The notes: generated by a model not told the origin, from the sequence alone. A stretch of DNA of 9,094 bases from W425 sp964503235 (GCA_964503235.1 CAZCZJ010000089.1:1-9094); one strand, 5' to 3'; shown: positions 1-6,349, numbered from the stretch's first letter. A program made the numbers and translations.

Positions 1-764
1 TACCTTATCTCAAATAACCTCTCCGCATTTTCGGTGGTCGCCGCCGCTATCTCATCCTCGCTCAGTCCTTTCAACGCCGCCGCGCCTTTCATAGAGCGCC
101 GCACGTCAGCCGGACTGGCAACAAACTCGTGAGCGCTGCCCCGCCCGTAGGTCACCGGGCTATCTGTTTCCAGCAGCAATCTGTCCGGAGGAGCTTCCCT
201 GACCGCCCGCCGGTGTTCCTCGTGGTATTCCACGGCTGGCGTCACCGAGATATAATATCCGTGGTTGATGATATCCCGGAGTACGCCGGACGTACCCGTG
301 TACCAGTGGAAAACCGCCTTTTCCAGTCCCGCCCGGTCGACCGCGTCGTAAGCGTCCCGCCAGGCGTAGCGCGAGTGAATCAGCGCCGGTTTGTCATGTT
401 CGGCAGCTATTTTACAAAGTGCACCAAGCACTGTTTTTTGCAAGTCTTTATCGGCCGCCGCCCTGACCCTTTTATGATAGTCCAGACCTATCTCGCCTAC
501 CCCCACCGCTTTATCTATATTCGCCGCCATGAACTCAAGTTGCGCATCGATTTCCTCTTCCTTGATATACCAGGGGTGCCAGCCGAGTGCCGGAAATACA
601 AATCCTTGATGAAGATTCGCTATTTCTAAGACTTTTTGGTTCGAAACTAAATCTGAACCGACCGCAATAATGGCGACAAGGCCTGCTTTTGCAGCTTCGG
701 CTATTCGTTCGTCGAGGTTTTCTATTTCGTCGAGATGGGCATGGGTATCTATAAGACGGAACAT
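1..764 (-). CDS. TatD-family metal-dependent hydrolase (3' end cut by window edge)
   Basis: Cytoplasmic TIM-barrel metallohydrolase of the TatD/YcfH family. Family members act as metal-dependent DNases or other phosphoesterases, and the exact substrate here is unknown. Reading the minus strand from the ATG at 764 gives 254 uninterrupted codons. The metal-ligand pattern is complete: HAH near the N-terminus (H8, H10), E91 in GEIGLDYH, H130 in LIHSR, H153 in VFHWYTG, and D201 in LLLETDSP. The C-terminal NAERLF is also typical. The last two bases seen are TA, so a stop codon probably falls on the window edge, and about 254 residues is the normal family length. The start is supported by AAGGA just upstream, overlapping the stop codon of the preceding membrane-protein gene, with only 7 bases between the two genes. 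The pair is therefore likely translationally coupled. Confidence 0.93.
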   Translation of the reverse strand, partial: MFRLIDTHAHLDEIENLDERIAEAAKAGLVAIIAVGSDLVSNQKVLEIANLHQGFVFPALGWHPWYIKEEEIDAQLEFMAANIDKAVGVGEIGLDYHKRVRAAADKDLQKTVLGALCKIAAEHDKPALIHSRYAWRDAYDAVDRAGLEKAVFHWYTGTSGVLRDIINHGYYISVTPAVEYHEEHRRAVREAPPDRLLLETDSPVTYGRGSAHEFVASPADVRRSMKGAAALKGLSEDEIAAATTENAERLFEIR

Positions 765-771
765 ATTTTCC

Positions 772-1512
772 TTAACTTACCACCGCCGAGGGGCTCTCCT
801 GGAAAGGGTGCGTCCTCAGCACCAGCGAGTACAGGAACGGGTAGGCCGTTTTGAGGTGCTGAATATAATCCAGCCATTCGCTGACCAGGTGGTCGTACAT
901 TCGCTCGATATCTATGGCCAGATGCTCAAGGTCGCTCTCGGGGATGTCCTTGAGCGACGGTCTCGCCTGAAGTTCTTCATCGAGATGGGTGGTCGCCCAG
1001 AGCAAATCGGTAAAACGGTCATGCTCGAGCAGATTCGGATTCTCCAGCAGTGTCAGTAGATACAGCCGCTTCTCTCCCAGGAATTTTTTTATCTCCTCGA
1101 GATTGCATGCATGGATATCCACGTCGGCTTTCAGCCTATAAGCATAAGCTGAGGCTGTTTTAAACTCTTTTTCTGTCCATTGTGAAGTTATATTCAGGTT
1201 CCTAGATATTTCCTCGCGTTTTTTAAAATATTTCAGCAGGTCGGTCAGAAGGTAATTGCCTACCTCGCTGTAAAATGCCCCGATTACCATATTGAGTTTA
1301 TAAAATATCGCCTGCTTCTCGCGCCTTGTCAGGATGCGTTCGATAACGACAACCACGATAAACACCTCGAGCGGCAGAAAAGCAAAGTCTCCAAGCATGT
1401 AGATAAAGATATGATGCGGATCATCGAATATCAGGTAGTGGATGTAATACAGCAGCGCTGAGACGGCTATAAAGCCGGCTGCTGCCAATATAAAAGGCCG
1501 ATAACCTTTCAT
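772..1512 (-). CDS. Unnamed two-helix membrane protein with a cytosolic helical domain
   Basis: A 246-residue protein I cannot name. Two hydrophobic segments are visible at about residues 6-29 and 36-61. They are followed by the basic stretch LTRREK, which suggests the long remainder (about 65-246) faces the cytoplasm. That part looks largely helical and charged. It ends in a distinctive segment, about 205-237, containing YDHLVSEWLDYIQHLK and then YPFLYSLVLRTHPF. I have an impression of similar endings in uncharacterised bacterial and archaeal proteins, but this needs a search. The start ATG at 1512 is preceded by a strong ribosome site, GGGGGTGA (1523-1516). The gene is first in an operon with the TatD-family hydrolase and has a candidate promoter at 1543-1572. 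The role is unknown; a membrane anchor or sensor is only a guess. Confidence 0.85.
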   Translation of the reverse strand: MKGYRPFILAAAGFIAVSALLYYIHYLIFDDPHHIFIYMLGDFAFLPLEVFIVVVVIERILTRREKQAIFYKLNMVIGAFYSEVGNYLLTDLLKYFKKREEISRNLNITSQWTEKEFKTASAYAYRLKADVDIHACNLEEIKKFLGEKRLYLLTLLENPNLLEHDRFTDLLWATTHLDEELQARPSLKDIPESDLEHLAIDIERMYDHLVSEWLDYIQHLKTAYPFLYSLVLRTHPFQESPSAVVS

Positions 1513-1542
1513 CTTTCACCCCCGGGACGGGTAAGTACTGCT

Positions 1543-1572
1543 TTTATAGTAGCACAATCTGTATCACGACAA
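1543..1572 (-). promoter_or_regulatory. Candidate sigma70-type promoter for the membrane protein-tatD operon
   Basis: On the minus strand, TTGTCG (1572-1567) and TATAAA (1548-1543) are separated by 18 bases, about 30 bases upstream of the start at 1512. Both boxes depart slightly from consensus. The position and orientation fit the minus-strand operon. Confidence 0.5.
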
Positions 1573-1580
1573 CATAAAGA

Positions 1581-1610
1581 TTGACATAATTACCGCCGGG
1601 GCGTTATAAT
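1581..1610 (+). promoter_or_regulatory. Consensus sigma70-type promoter for the glycoside hydrolase gene
   Basis: TTGACA (1581-1586) and TATAAT (1605-1610) are both perfect consensus hexamers with an 18-base spacer. The predicted transcription start is near 1617, about 50 bases ahead of the coding region. The promoter stands back to back with the minus-strand promoter, with only 8 bases between their -35 boxes. Confidence 0.8.
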
Positions 1611-1613
1611 ATA

Positions 1614-1623
1614 GCCAGCTGGC
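1614..1623. promoter_or_regulatory. 10-bp perfect palindrome at the predicted transcription start (possible operator)
   Basis: GCCAGCTGGC is self-complementary and lies directly over the predicted +1 of the 1581-1610 promoter. The flanks extend the symmetry imperfectly: ATAG on the left and CTAT on the right, with the right arm shifted by extra bases. The position is what one expects of a repressor site, but a 10-bp palindrome can arise by chance. Confidence 0.3.
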
Positions 1624-1669
1624 ACTATATTGGACTACGATTGTACAAATGTGAACTCATAAACTCCGG

Positions 1670-3057
1670 GTGTTAATCGTAACGGTTGCCCTTCTGTCTC
1701 TTTTAATGACGGCCTGCTCCGGGGAAACGGCGCCNNNNNNNNNNNNNNNNNNNNNNNNNNNNNNNNNNNNNNNNNNNNNNNNNNNNNNNNNNNNNNNNNN
1801 NNNNNNNNNNNNNNNNNNNNNNNNNNNNNNNNNNAGACACTTCAAAATCATTTCGGCTTTATGCCCGCCTTTCTTGATTTTCAGGCCGCGCAAGAAGGCG
1901 GCGGCGCTTATGACCGACCCCACTTCGAGCTTTTTCAATGGGGAATGATTGAAAGAGAACCCGGGGTTTTCAATTTCTCCGAGACGGACCGCTATATCCT
2001 GGAGGCGCAATCGTACGGCATGCATATCCTGGCCAACATCCAGCCCTTCGCCAGCTGGGACCAGGAACAATGCCACGGAGATTTAGTCCCGCCCGACCAG
2101 CCAGCCGACCCACATTTCGTCGTTACCAAGGGCAAGCCCTGTGACATGGAAGCCTACCGGGACTTTGTTCTCAAGCTGGTCGAGAGATACGACGGCGACG
2201 GTAGCGACGACATGCCGGGGCTGACCGTTCCCATCAAGCACTGGGAGGTCATGAACGAGCCGGAGTTCAACACGGGGGAATTGATTTTCTTCCAGGGCGA
2301 CGCCGCAGACTACTACGATATCTTGAAGACGACCTATGAAGCGGTTAAAGCCGCCGACCCCGAAGCCTACGTAGTACAGGGAGGCATGGCGGGCATGATG
2401 GACATCGACATCGAGTTCTGGCAGGAGGTCTTCGACCTGGGCGGCGCCGAATATATCGATATCATGAACATGCACTCCATCGGCCACGGGGAGCACCTGA
2501 ATATCCCCGCCTTCCGGCAGTTCCTGGACGATAACGGTATTCAGGGCAAACCGGTGTGGGTCACCGAGGTCCAGTACCAGCAATCACACCAGACACAGGA
2601 CTATACCAACGAGGATTTTGCTAAGATACTGGCGCGCAGTTATATTTTCGCTCTGGCTAATGGCGTCGATAAGCTCTTTTACGTCAATATCAAGATGCCG
2701 CCGACTTCCGGTGGAGGAGGGCCCCCGTTCGACGAGAGGTCGGCTCTGATTACGGACAGCGGCGAGAAGTCGGCCCTCTTCTACGCTCACCTGACCATCG
2801 CCGAAATCCTGGGAGAATTTAGTAAAAACGACACGGTAGATATACTCAGCGAGAGCATCGGCGACTGGTATATCGATGAGGGTCAGTACAAATTCGTTAT
2901 CGACGGACAGACCGTATACGCACTCTGGGGCAGCGGCCCTCTCCCCGGCGAGATTACCGGTGAGGTTACTGTCATCGATATTACCGGTGCCGAAACGCTA
3001 GCCGACGCCTCGTCGGTAATCCTGAGCGACAGCCCGGTTTTCGTGATAATCGACTAG
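1670..3057 (+). CDS. Clan GH-A (GH39-like) glycoside hydrolase lipoprotein, interrupted by an assembly gap
   Basis: A probable exported, lipid-anchored glycosidase. Before the gap (1670-1734), a hydrophobic stretch ends in LMTAC, a lipobox whose Cys would be acylated. After the gap the frame is open from 1837 to the TAG at 3057. Clan GH-A features are clear. WEVMNEPEF carries the proposed acid/base Glu (codon 2257-2259), and VWVTEVQYQ carries the proposed nucleophile Glu (codon 2566-2568). These lie 103 residues apart at the ends of two barrel strands. The segment FQWGMIEREPGVFNFS resembles GH39/GH10-type first strands, and the last 70 or so residues look like a small beta domain. The substrate is not predictable. 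The 5' and 3' parts are in different frames if the gap is exactly 100 bases, so joining them is inference. The start is uncertain: GTG at 1670 has no visible ribosome site. Nucleotides 3058-3206 downstream show no clear terminator. Confidence 0.75.
1735..1834. other. Assembly gap (100 Ns)
   Basis: Exactly 100 undefined bases, the usual placeholder for a scaffold gap of unknown size. It falls between the lipoprotein signal and the catalytic domain of the glycoside hydrolase. For the two parts to be in one frame, the true length would have to leave remainder 2 on division by 3. Confidence 0.98.
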
Positions 3058-3158
3058 CCACTTACCTTCACTTTTCCACATAATAATCATACTTCACTAT
3101 AAAGGATAATAGCCGCGCATATCCATATATCCGACAGCGTGTAGTTCTTGATACTTTG

Positions 3159-3167
3159 TGATATAAT
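3159..3167 (+). promoter_or_regulatory. Extended -10 promoter element for the flavoprotein-ATPase-cupin genes
   Basis: TGATATAAT fits the extended -10 pattern TGnTATAAT exactly, with the consensus hexamer at 3162-3167. No good -35 box lies 17-18 bases upstream, which is common for extended -10 promoters. The predicted start lies about 30 bases before the flavoprotein ATG. Confidence 0.55.
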
Positions 3168-3206
3168 TCCTTGCTTGACGAGGGTATTACTTTGTAGGAG
3201 GCAGCG

Positions 3207-4706
3207 ATGGAAAAGTCGATAATCATCATCGGTGGGGGACTAACCGGACTGGCGGTTGGTTGTTACGGTCGGATGAACGGCTATAAAACGTCTATATTTG
3301 AGATGCATAAGATAGCCGGTGGAGTGTGCACCGCCTGGAAACGCAAAGGTTACACTATAGATGGTGCCATGAACTGGCTGGTGGGTACCAATCCTAAAAG
3401 CAGTTTTTACAAATTCTGGGAAGAACTCGGCGCGGCGGATAACTGGAAAATCTACAACCACGAGCTGTATTCAAGCTTTGTAGACAAAGACGGCAAAGTC
3501 TTTAATGTTTATTGCGATGCCGACCGCTTTGAGCAGTATCTGCTGGAGCTTGCCCCGGAAGATAAAGGTATTATCAGGGAGTTCACCAAAGGAATACGCG
3601 ACTTTTCCCGAATGAATATGCCCGTCGATAAACCCTCCGAGCTTAACGGTTGGTTCGATAAAATCAAGACAGTAAAAATGCTGCCCATGTTAATGCTCAT
3701 GAAAAAATGGATGAAGATATCCGCCGGCGATTTCTTCAAGCGCCTCAATAATCCCTATCTGCGCCAGACTCTAACGTCCGCTTTCGGCGGCGACCAGTGG
3801 CCCATGATGATGATCTTCTGGATACTCGGCTTCCAGCATAATAAGTCAGCCGGATATGTCATCAGCGGCGCTCTGGAACTAGTCCGTTTCCTCGAAGAAC
3901 GCTACCGCGCCCTGGGTGGAGAACTATATTTTAAGGCAAGGGTGGAGAAAATACTGGTGGAAAACGATAGGGCGGTAGGCATAAAACTGGCCGACGGCAC
4001 GGAACACCGCGCCGACTGGATTATCTCCGCCGCCGACGGCCGGACGACTATTTTTAATATGCTCGACGGTAAATATGTCGATGACACAATTAAAAACCGG
4101 TATGATAATCCCGATCTTTTCTCGCCGCTGGTACACATCGGCCTGGGGGTGGCACGCCGCCTAGACGAAATTCCTCCTTCCATATCCGGCCTGTCCTTCC
4201 CGCTTGATACTCCCATCACCATCGCCGGAAAGGAATACCCACGTCTGGGGGTGCTTACTTACAGCTACGACCCCGCTATGGCACCGGAGGGCAAGACCGT
4301 GATTAAAGTCCAGTTTGATACCGACTACGATTACTGGGAGAAGCTATATCAAGAGCCTGAAAAGTATAAAGCGGAGAAGGAAAAAATCGCCGACCTAGTC
4401 GTGTCTCTGCTGGATAAGCGTTTCCCCGGACTGGCCGAACAGGTGGAAATGCGCGACGTGGCCACGCCGATGACCTGGGTACGCTACACCGGCAACTGGC
4501 GGGGCAGCTATGAGGGATGGATGTTCAGCGCCGAGTCTTTTACGTCGTCCATGAGTAAAACCCTGCCGGGGCTGGATAACTTTTACATGGCGGGGCAGTG
4601 GGTCAATCCGGGCGGCGGCATGCCCACGGCGGCTATGTCCGGCAACCACACGATACAGCTTATCTGTAAGAAGGATAAGAAGAAGTTTGTAACCAGCAAA
4701 CCATAG
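3207..4706 (+). CDS. FAD-dependent oxidoreductase, phytoene desaturase/RetSat-like (CrtI superfamily)
   Basis: A 499-residue flavoprotein of the CrtI/RetSat/carotenoid-isomerase type. Family members oxidise, reduce or isomerise polyenes and other hydrophobic substrates at the membrane surface. The N-terminal dinucleotide-binding fold shows GGGLTG (residues 9-14) and an acidic E32 after the second strand. It is followed by GGVCTAWKRKGYTIDGAMN (38-56), a close match to the family's GG...T...GY..D.G signature. The C-terminal FAD motif is present as FYMAGQWVNPGGGMPTAAM (459-477). Met-rich hydrophobic stretches around 158-168 and 199-209 may touch membrane or a lipid substrate. The start is firm: TAGGAGG (3195-3201) sits 5 bases before the ATG. 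The tail is lysine-rich (KKDKKK). No carotenoid genes are nearby, so a carotenoid role is not supported. The ArsA-like ATPase gene follows 25 bases later, probably in one operon. Confidence 0.88.
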   Translation: MEKSIIIIGGGLTGLAVGCYGRMNGYKTSIFEMHKIAGGVCTAWKRKGYTIDGAMNWLVGTNPKSSFYKFWEELGAADNWKIYNHELYSSFVDKDGKVFNVYCDADRFEQYLLELAPEDKGIIREFTKGIRDFSRMNMPVDKPSELNGWFDKIKTVKMLPMLMLMKKWMKISAGDFFKRLNNPYLRQTLTSAFGGDQWPMMMIFWILGFQHNKSAGYVISGALELVRFLEERYRALGGELYFKARVEKILVENDRAVGIKLADGTEHRADWIISAADGRTTIFNMLDGKYVDDTIKNRYDNPDLFSPLVHIGLGVARRLDEIPPSISGLSFPLDTPITIAGKEYPRLGVLTYSYDPAMAPEGKTVIKVQFDTDYDYWEKLYQEPEKYKAEKEKIADLVVSLLDKRFPGLAEQVEMRDVATPMTWVRYTGNWRGSYEGWMFSAESFTSSMSKTLPGLDNFYMAGQWVNPGGGMPTAAMSGNHTIQLICKKDKKKFVTSKP

Positions 4707-4731
4707 CTTGCGTTTGCGACTTTGATTGTAG

Positions 4732-5622
4732 TTGAATAATAGCGTGACAACTGTTGCCATGTTCACCGGCAAGGGCGGCGTTGGCAAGACGACCTGCGCC
4801 GCGGCCACCGCGCTTTATTATGCTTCCCGCGGCGAGCCCACCCTGGCTATCTCCACCGACGCCACGCCGTCGTTAACGCATATCTTCGAGTCTGGAGATA
4901 ATAATGTCCTGCCTAATCTGTCCATTATTGAAATCGGCGAGCGGGAAATCAGGCAGATGTGGGACGACAAGTTCGGCCGGGAAGTGTACGAAGTCTTCTC
5001 GGCGTTTGTCGATATCGACTACGAAGAATTCGTGGAATTTATAACCTCGGTGCTGCCGGGACTGGGCGAAGAGTTCATGATAGATTATATCCGTGAAAAA
5101 AGCCTGGCAAGTGCTTATAAAAATATTGTCTGGGATACGGCGCCGCTGGGACAGACGCTCTCGCTGCTGGAAATGCCATCCCTGCTGGGCGACCACCTGA
5201 AAATGGCGCCGCGTATCTATTCCAGGCTCAAGCTCGGTAAAAGCAGCCGCGAGCCTGTGCTGGATATCCTCAAGCGGTGGGAAGTACTTTCCGCGGAAAA
5301 CACCGCTTTCCTCAGGAACGAGGTCAATTTCACCATGGTCACCATCCCGGAAGCCCTGGCGGTGGCACAGCTCGAAAGCGTCTTTCAGGAACTTGAAAGG
5401 TACGGCTTATCTATCAAACGGATAATCGTGAACAATATCGTAAAGAATCCGGACTCGGAATTTCTCAGGACGAAGGCCAACCAGCAGAAACGGTACCTGA
5501 AACATATCTATGACAAATATGATAACCTAAGGATAATCGAGTTGCCGATGTTTCCGCAGGAGGTCAATGGACCTCAAAAGCTGGGAGAAGTGCATCAAAT
5601 ACTATTTCAGGGAGGTATTTAA
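4732..5622 (+). CDS. ArsA/Get3-like P-loop ATPase (single domain)
   Basis: A cytoplasmic SIMIBI-class ATPase of the ArsA/Get3 family. Eukaryotic Get3 delivers tail-anchored membrane proteins and ArsA drives an arsenite pump; bacterial single-domain members are mostly uncharacterised. The deviant Walker A motif FTGKGGVGKTT is at residues 11-21, switch I STDATPSL at 41-48 with D43, and switch II WDTAPLGQTLSLL at 134-146 with D135. VNNIV (233-237) lies at the nucleotide-base site, and the C-terminal PQEVNG is family-like. At 296 residues it has one ATPase domain, so it would act as a dimer. No arsB, arsC or arsR is nearby. Some switch residues differ from the usual forms (see findings). The start is uncertain: TTG at 4732 directly follows an in-frame TAG, GTG at 4744 gives a more typical N-terminus, and neither has a clear ribosome site. 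The cupin gene begins 2 bases after its stop. Confidence 0.87.
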   Translation: MNNSVTTVAMFTGKGGVGKTTCAAATALYYASRGEPTLAISTDATPSLTHIFESGDNNVLPNLSIIEIGEREIRQMWDDKFGREVYEVFSAFVDIDYEEFVEFITSVLPGLGEEFMIDYIREKSLASAYKNIVWDTAPLGQTLSLLEMPSLLGDHLKMAPRIYSRLKLGKSSREPVLDILKRWEVLSAENTAFLRNEVNFTMVTIPEALAVAQLESVFQELERYGLSIKRIIVNNIVKNPDSEFLRTKANQQKRYLKHIYDKYDNLRIIELPMFPQEVNGPQKLGEVHQILFQGGI

Positions 5623-5624
5623 AA

Positions 5625-6044
5625 ATGGCCGAAACGAAATACGGCAGGTATGTGGTCAAGCATGACCTGCAAATCGGGGGATTCGGACCCGAGTATATCT
5701 ACACGGGTGAGGGCGATTATAAATCCAACTTTACCATTATGTTCCTGCGCATCACCGAACCCACTCTTATGGAGGAATACGCCCATTCACACGATTTCGA
5801 CATGTATCTGTATTTTCATTCGTTTGACGCGGATAACATGGGAGACCTGGGCGCCGATATCGAAATCGGACTGGGTGAAGAGCGAGAAATCCATAAAATA
5901 ACCACACCTACCAGCGTCTATATTCCCGCGGGAATGATCCACTGCCCGCTGGAGTTCAAACGGGTGGATAAACCGATTCTATTCGTGCACTGCACGCTGG
6001 CGTCAAAATACGTAAAGGAAGAGGATAAAATTATCCGGGATTAA
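5625..6044 (+). CDS. Small single-domain cupin protein
   Basis: A 139-residue protein with a probable beta-barrel cupin fold and a metal site. The first motif supplies H54 and H56 in EEYAHSHDFDMYLYF, with D59 where cupins often have Glu. The second is seen in YIPAGMIHCPLEF, with P101, G103 and H106 matching the PxGxxH pattern. Function is not predictable: small cupins include isomerases, dioxygenases, and metal- or ligand-binding proteins. The ATG at 5625 is preceded by GGAGG (5611-5615), which lies inside the end of the ATPase gene. The two genes are 2 bases apart, so they are very likely translationally coupled and co-expressed. This suggests a shared job with the ATPase, and perhaps with the flavoprotein upstream, as inference from layout. 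It converges with the minus-strand small genes that follow. Confidence 0.85.
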   Translation: MAETKYGRYVVKHDLQIGGFGPEYIYTGEGDYKSNFTIMFLRITEPTLMEEYAHSHDFDMYLYFHSFDADNMGDLGADIEIGLGEEREIHKITTPTSVYIPAGMIHCPLEFKRVDKPILFVHCTLASKYVKEEDKIIRD

Positions 6045-6047
6045 TAA

Positions 6048-6061
6048 TGCGCAATTGCGCA
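6048..6061. repeat. 14-bp perfect palindrome in a convergent intergenic gap
   Basis: TGCGCAATTGCGCA is fully self-complementary and begins 4 bases after the cupin stop codon. As RNA it could form a 5-bp GC-rich stem with an AATT loop. There is no U-run on the plus side. On the minus side it is followed by TTATTAAT, a poor terminator tail. It could be a weak bidirectional terminator or a protein-binding site. Confidence 0.4.
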
Positions 6062-6095
6062 CTACAAGCTTCCCTAGAGGTATTTTCGTATTATT

Positions 6096-6269
6096 CTAAA
6101 AACCGTTGATACTAAGGATAATAAGACCTATACCCAAAAACAGAAAGGTCATGGGGCACGGTACCGGCCAGTCCTTTACAGGGTTGGGGCGTTTGGTAAT
6201 CATCAGGTAGACGTCAAAGAGCGATAAAAGTCCGGCAATCAGCAGAAAGACACAGGCAGTAGTGTACAT
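6096..6269 (-). CDS. Small two-helix membrane protein (57 residues)
   Basis: A short membrane protein of unknown function. Starting at the ATG at 6269 it has a hydrophobic helix at about residues 3-22, a short polar loop containing TKRPNPVKDWPVPCP, and a second hydrophobic helix at about 40-55, ending INGF. A longer reading from a TTG at 6287 is possible but unlikely. The sequence between is the ribosome site itself: AGGAGGG (6282-6276), 6 bases before the ATG. The gene has its own near-consensus promoter just upstream (6316-6345). It converges with the cupin gene, 51 bases apart. I do not recognise the family. The good promoter, good ribosome site and clean two-helix pattern argue that it is real despite its size. 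Confidence 0.75.
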   Translation of the reverse strand: MYTTACVFLLIAGLLSLFDVYLMITKRPNPVKDWPVPCPMTFLFLGIGLIILSINGF

Positions 6270-6275
6270 AGTAAT

Positions 6276-6282
6276 CCCTCCT
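6276..6282 (-). promoter_or_regulatory. Strong ribosome binding site deciding the start of the small membrane protein
   Basis: AGGAGGG on the minus strand, 6 bases before the ATG at 6269. Because it lies within the longer possible reading from 6287, it shows that the shorter start is the true one. Confidence 0.75.
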
Positions 6283-6315
6283 ATCAAATGACCCGTTTGG
6301 GTAAATATTAGAGCT

Positions 6316-6345
6316 ATAATAGAACACCACGCCGTAGTATGTCAA
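6316..6345 (-). promoter_or_regulatory. Near-consensus sigma70-type promoter for the small membrane protein
   Basis: TTGACA (6345-6340) is a perfect -35 box. TATTAT (6321-6316) is a -10 box with one change from consensus, 18 bases away. The predicted start near 6309 gives a leader of about 40 bases. The -35 box begins only 5 bases beyond the TGA stop of the upstream minus-strand gene (6350-6352), so the membrane protein can be expressed independently of it. Confidence 0.7.
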
Positions 6346-6349
6346 GGTG

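Noticed and set aside
129..629. Long plus-strand reading frame
   Set aside because: It lies opposite the TatD-family gene, whose minus-strand translation has all metal ligands in order. The plus product has no recognisable pattern.
1649..1654. TGA read as a sense codon (alternative genetic code)
   Set aside because: All Trp codons checked in the other genes are TGG, and one gene ends in TGA. Recoding is therefore not supported; error or a later start is simpler.
2083..2583. Minus-strand reading frame of 166 codons
   Set aside because: It is antisense to the glycoside hydrolase catalytic domain and shows no domain features of its own.
3207..4706. Specific naming as carotenoid phytoene desaturase (crtI)
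   Set aside because: Only superfamily motifs match. No phytoene synthase or other carotenoid gene is nearby, so a specific enzyme name is not justified.
4395..4808. Minus-strand reading frame across the flavoprotein-ATPase junction
   Set aside because: It is antisense to the conserved C-terminal FAD motif and the Walker A motif, so it is a shadow.
4732..5622. Arsenite pump ATPase arsA
   Set aside because: The protein is single-domain, has no arsB, arsC, arsD or arsR neighbour, and has altered switch residues. Only the family-level name is safe.
6291..6302. ACCCGTTTGGGT hairpin in the leader of the small membrane protein
   Set aside because: The stem is only 4 bp with no conserved riboswitch features, so it is not distinguishable from chance.
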